DNA from: Chitinophagaceae bacterium
Lineage (GTDB): Bacteria > Bacteroidota > Bacteroidia > Chitinophagales > Chitinophagaceae
DNA: 64,000 nucleotides
Assembly: GCA_003168265.1 (NCBI GenBank)
Contig: PMSV01000012.1
Location: forward strand, 62,001-126,000
Direction of reading: 5' to 3'
In this document: piece after piece, positions 62,469-64,000 of the stretch
Position numbering within the stretch: the stretch's first letter is position 1
Layout: the number at the start of each line of letters is the position of its first letter
Translations under genes and position numbers: made by a program
The notes under the pieces: generated by a model
What the model was told of the DNA's origin: nothing
What the model saw: only the letters and a program-made list of their open reading frames with translations
The model's database searches: none

Positions 62469-64000
62469 CTATTCCTCCTCGACCTCATCTTCCTCACTGA
62501 AATTTGACTCATCCGCAGCATGAGCAAACTCCGAGAACCATCCTTCTTTGGCGATCAACTCCAACGGCCTTCCTTTTTCCATTACAGTTCCTTCAGACAG
62601 GACAACCACATAATCAGCATCCCTGACCATAGAATAGCGGTGAGCGATAATGATTACCGTATTTTCTTTCCTGATCTTATCGATAGTATGTTTGATCTCG
62701 ATTTCCGTGGCGAAATCAAGGTTGGCAGTTGCTTCGTCAAGAATAAGAATCCGAGGCTTGGCGACCAGGACCCTGGCTATCTGAATACGCTGGCGCTCAC
62801 CAACGCTGAGCCCGATACCGCTTTCACCAACTTCGGTTTTCAGCCCATCAGGCAATCTTTCCAGCGTTTTTTCCATGCCGGCTGCTAAAACTGCCTCTAT
62901 AACTTCCTCCCTTGAAGCTTTGGGTCTTTTGTAACGAATATTATCTTCAAGGGTGCCGCTAAAAACCATACCGTCTGCAGCAACTGTGCCGATTTGCCTT
63001 CGCACGGAAGAGGGGTCAAGGCCACCCAGATCCTGATCGTCAATAAATATTTCCCCGGAATTAGGTTCATATAACTTAAGAAGTAAATCGACTGTTGTCG
63101 TTTTTCCGGCCCCGGAAGTCCCGACGATTGCAGTAACTCTACCCGGCAGACATTCAAATGAAATTCCCTTGAGGACCTCCCGCTCAGGTCCATAGCTGAA
63201 ATGTACGTCCCTGAAAACAATATGTCCTGCCGAAATTTCCAGTATTCTTGAAGGCTTGTTCTCAGTCCCGAAATCCAGCAAACGGAAGGCTCGCGAAATG
63301 GATGCAATATTCTGCTGCAACGAAACCCACAAACTGGCCAGAGAGTCGATAGGACTATAAAGCCGGTCCAGGTAAGCAACAAACATCACAACATCTCCTG
63401 GGGTCAATTTGCTTTCCAGAGTCAAATATCCGCCATATCCAAGCACAAGAGCCGTCGACAAATGGGTCAGCATGGTTTCCCAAAACACATATTTATTTGA
63501 AAGCTTGCTCCTTTTTACATATTCTTCATATGCCAGGACTGACGCATTCTGCAAATAATTGACCTCCCGGTTTTCTGCGCCGGACAATTTAACCGTTTTC
63601 ACACCGATCAGGGCATCCTGGATCTTAGTGGACACATCTTCCCATTTCTCATAATAGCCGGAAAGGCCGGACTCCAGTTTATTTGCAGAACGCCATGCAA
63701 TGATTAAATAAAAAGGTATAATGATCAATGCAACAGCAGTCAAAGGCACATTTTGGATGAACATGATGACCAAAATCCCGACCAGGCCTATAATTTCCGG
63801 AAGAATTTGTTGGGCAAAGCCATTTACTACTCCTGACACTTCCTCAGACTGATCAATCTGCTTTGCGATCGCGGCGCTCGACCTTTTGTTAAAAAAGCCA
63901 AGAGGCAGGTTCATGACGTGTGAAAAAGTACCCAGAATAAATCTTTGTTCGATCAGACAGGAGAGAGCGATATTATTGTTTTCACTGATGCGCCAGATTA
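62469..64000 (-). CDS. ABC exporter, permease-ATPase fusion (5' end outside window)
   Basis: The frame is open from the right edge of the window, upstream of the Met at 63914 (SCLIEQRFILGTFSHVMNLPLGFF), so the start is beyond 64000. About 510 residues are visible: the later part of a type IV exporter transmembrane domain, then an ATPase with Walker A VGTSGAGKTT, signature LSVGERQRIQIARVL, Walker B RILILDEAT and H-loop IIAHRYS. The C-terminus is acidic (SEEDEVEEE). It exports peptides, lipids or drugs; a peptidase C39 domain may or may not precede it. Confidence 0.92.
   Translation of the reverse strand, partial: IWRISENNNIALSCLIEQRFILGTFSHVMNLPLGFFNKRSSAAIAKQIDQSEEVSGVVNGFAQQILPEIIGLVGILVIMFIQNVPLTAVALIIIPFYLIIAWRSANKLESGLSGYYEKWEDVSTKIQDALIGVKTVKLSGAENREVNYLQNASVLAYEEYVKRSKLSNKYVFWETMLTHLSTALVLGYGGYLTLESKLTPGDVVMFVAYLDRLYSPIDSLASLWVSLQQNIASISRAFRLLDFGTENKPSRILEISAGHIVFRDVHFSYGPEREVLKGISFECLPGRVTAIVGTSGAGKTTTVDLLLKLYEPNSGEIFIDDQDLGGLDPSSVRRQIGTVAADGMVFSGTLEDNIRYKRPKASREEVIEAVLAAGMEKTLERLPDGLKTEVGESGIGLSVGERQRIQIARVLVAKPRILILDEATANLDFATEIEIKHTIDKIRKENTVIIIAHRYSMVRDADYVVVLSEGTVMEKGRPLELIAKEGWFSEFAHAADESNFSEEDEVEEE

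Noticed and set aside
1-64000. Mobile element, prophage or defence island
   Set aside because: No transposase, integrase, terminal repeats, phage genes or restriction genes were recognised; base composition appears even.

Overview
The window looks like chromosomal DNA of a Bacteroidota member, most likely a Chitinophagaceae-like soil or freshwater organism. The evidence is a TonB-dependent receptor, a PorU/PorV-type pair of the type IX secretion system (T9SS) with a T9SS C-terminal sorting domain, a LytS/LytTR two-component pair, several 'outer membrane beta-barrel' proteins, Bacteroidota-style promoters (TAnnTTTG at -7) and the general lack of Shine-Dalgarno sequences. I see no rRNA, tRNA, CRISPR array, insertion sequence, integrase or phage gene. 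The left end cuts a TonB receptor and the right end cuts an ABC exporter.

1-12.8 kb (mostly +): the 3' part of a TonB receptor; a LytS-type kinase and LytTR regulator; an ALDH7-type dehydrogenase whose start codon abuts a terminator-like hairpin; an OmpA/TSP3 outer membrane protein; a secreted S8 protease; a DinB-fold protein with a long Lys/Ser/Asn/Pro repeat tail; a convergent MFS transporter; and a Tat-exported amidase. 12.8-23.7 kb: a serine hydrolase with TPRs; an aquaporin; a minus-strand group (SDR, DUF1697, DinB/DUF1572, Gre-like factor); an MsrA lipoprotein; an acyltransferase; an M1 peptidase; a polysaccharide flippase; and a small acidic protein. 23.9-28 kb (-): a beta-barrel operon whose first gene is truncated, a degenerate lipoprotein remnant and a twin-domain ABC ATPase.

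28.1-38.3 kb (+): topoisomerase IV parE and parC, separated by a DUF1835 gene and a serine-hydrolase-like gene that has lost its catalytic motifs, then two tandem paralogous GT-C-like membrane proteins. 38.3-44.5 kb (-): a very large C25-family PorU2-like sortase and its PorV-like partner. 44.7-50.8 kb: tyrS, cyanophycinase, a lipoprotein, an APC permease and a Tat-exported class V aminotransferase.

50.8-61.1 kb (-) is a complete assimilatory sulfate reduction locus: cysH (APS reductase type), cysD, cysN, cobA, cysJ and cysI, then a porin and a fusion of a Met8/CysG-type siroheme dehydrogenase to a TauE/SafE-type permease. Sulfate would be activated to APS, reduced directly to sulfite (no APS kinase is seen) and then to sulfide by the siroheme enzyme CysIJ. 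CobA and the Met8 half of the fusion supply the siroheme. The most interesting regulatory signal is a 13-codon ORF with four consecutive Cys codons between the apparent promoter and cysH, which looks like a cysteine-sensing leader peptide. A second short ORF, next to a perfect palindrome, precedes the porin. 61.3-64 kb holds class II fructose-bisphosphate aldolase and the partial ABC exporter.
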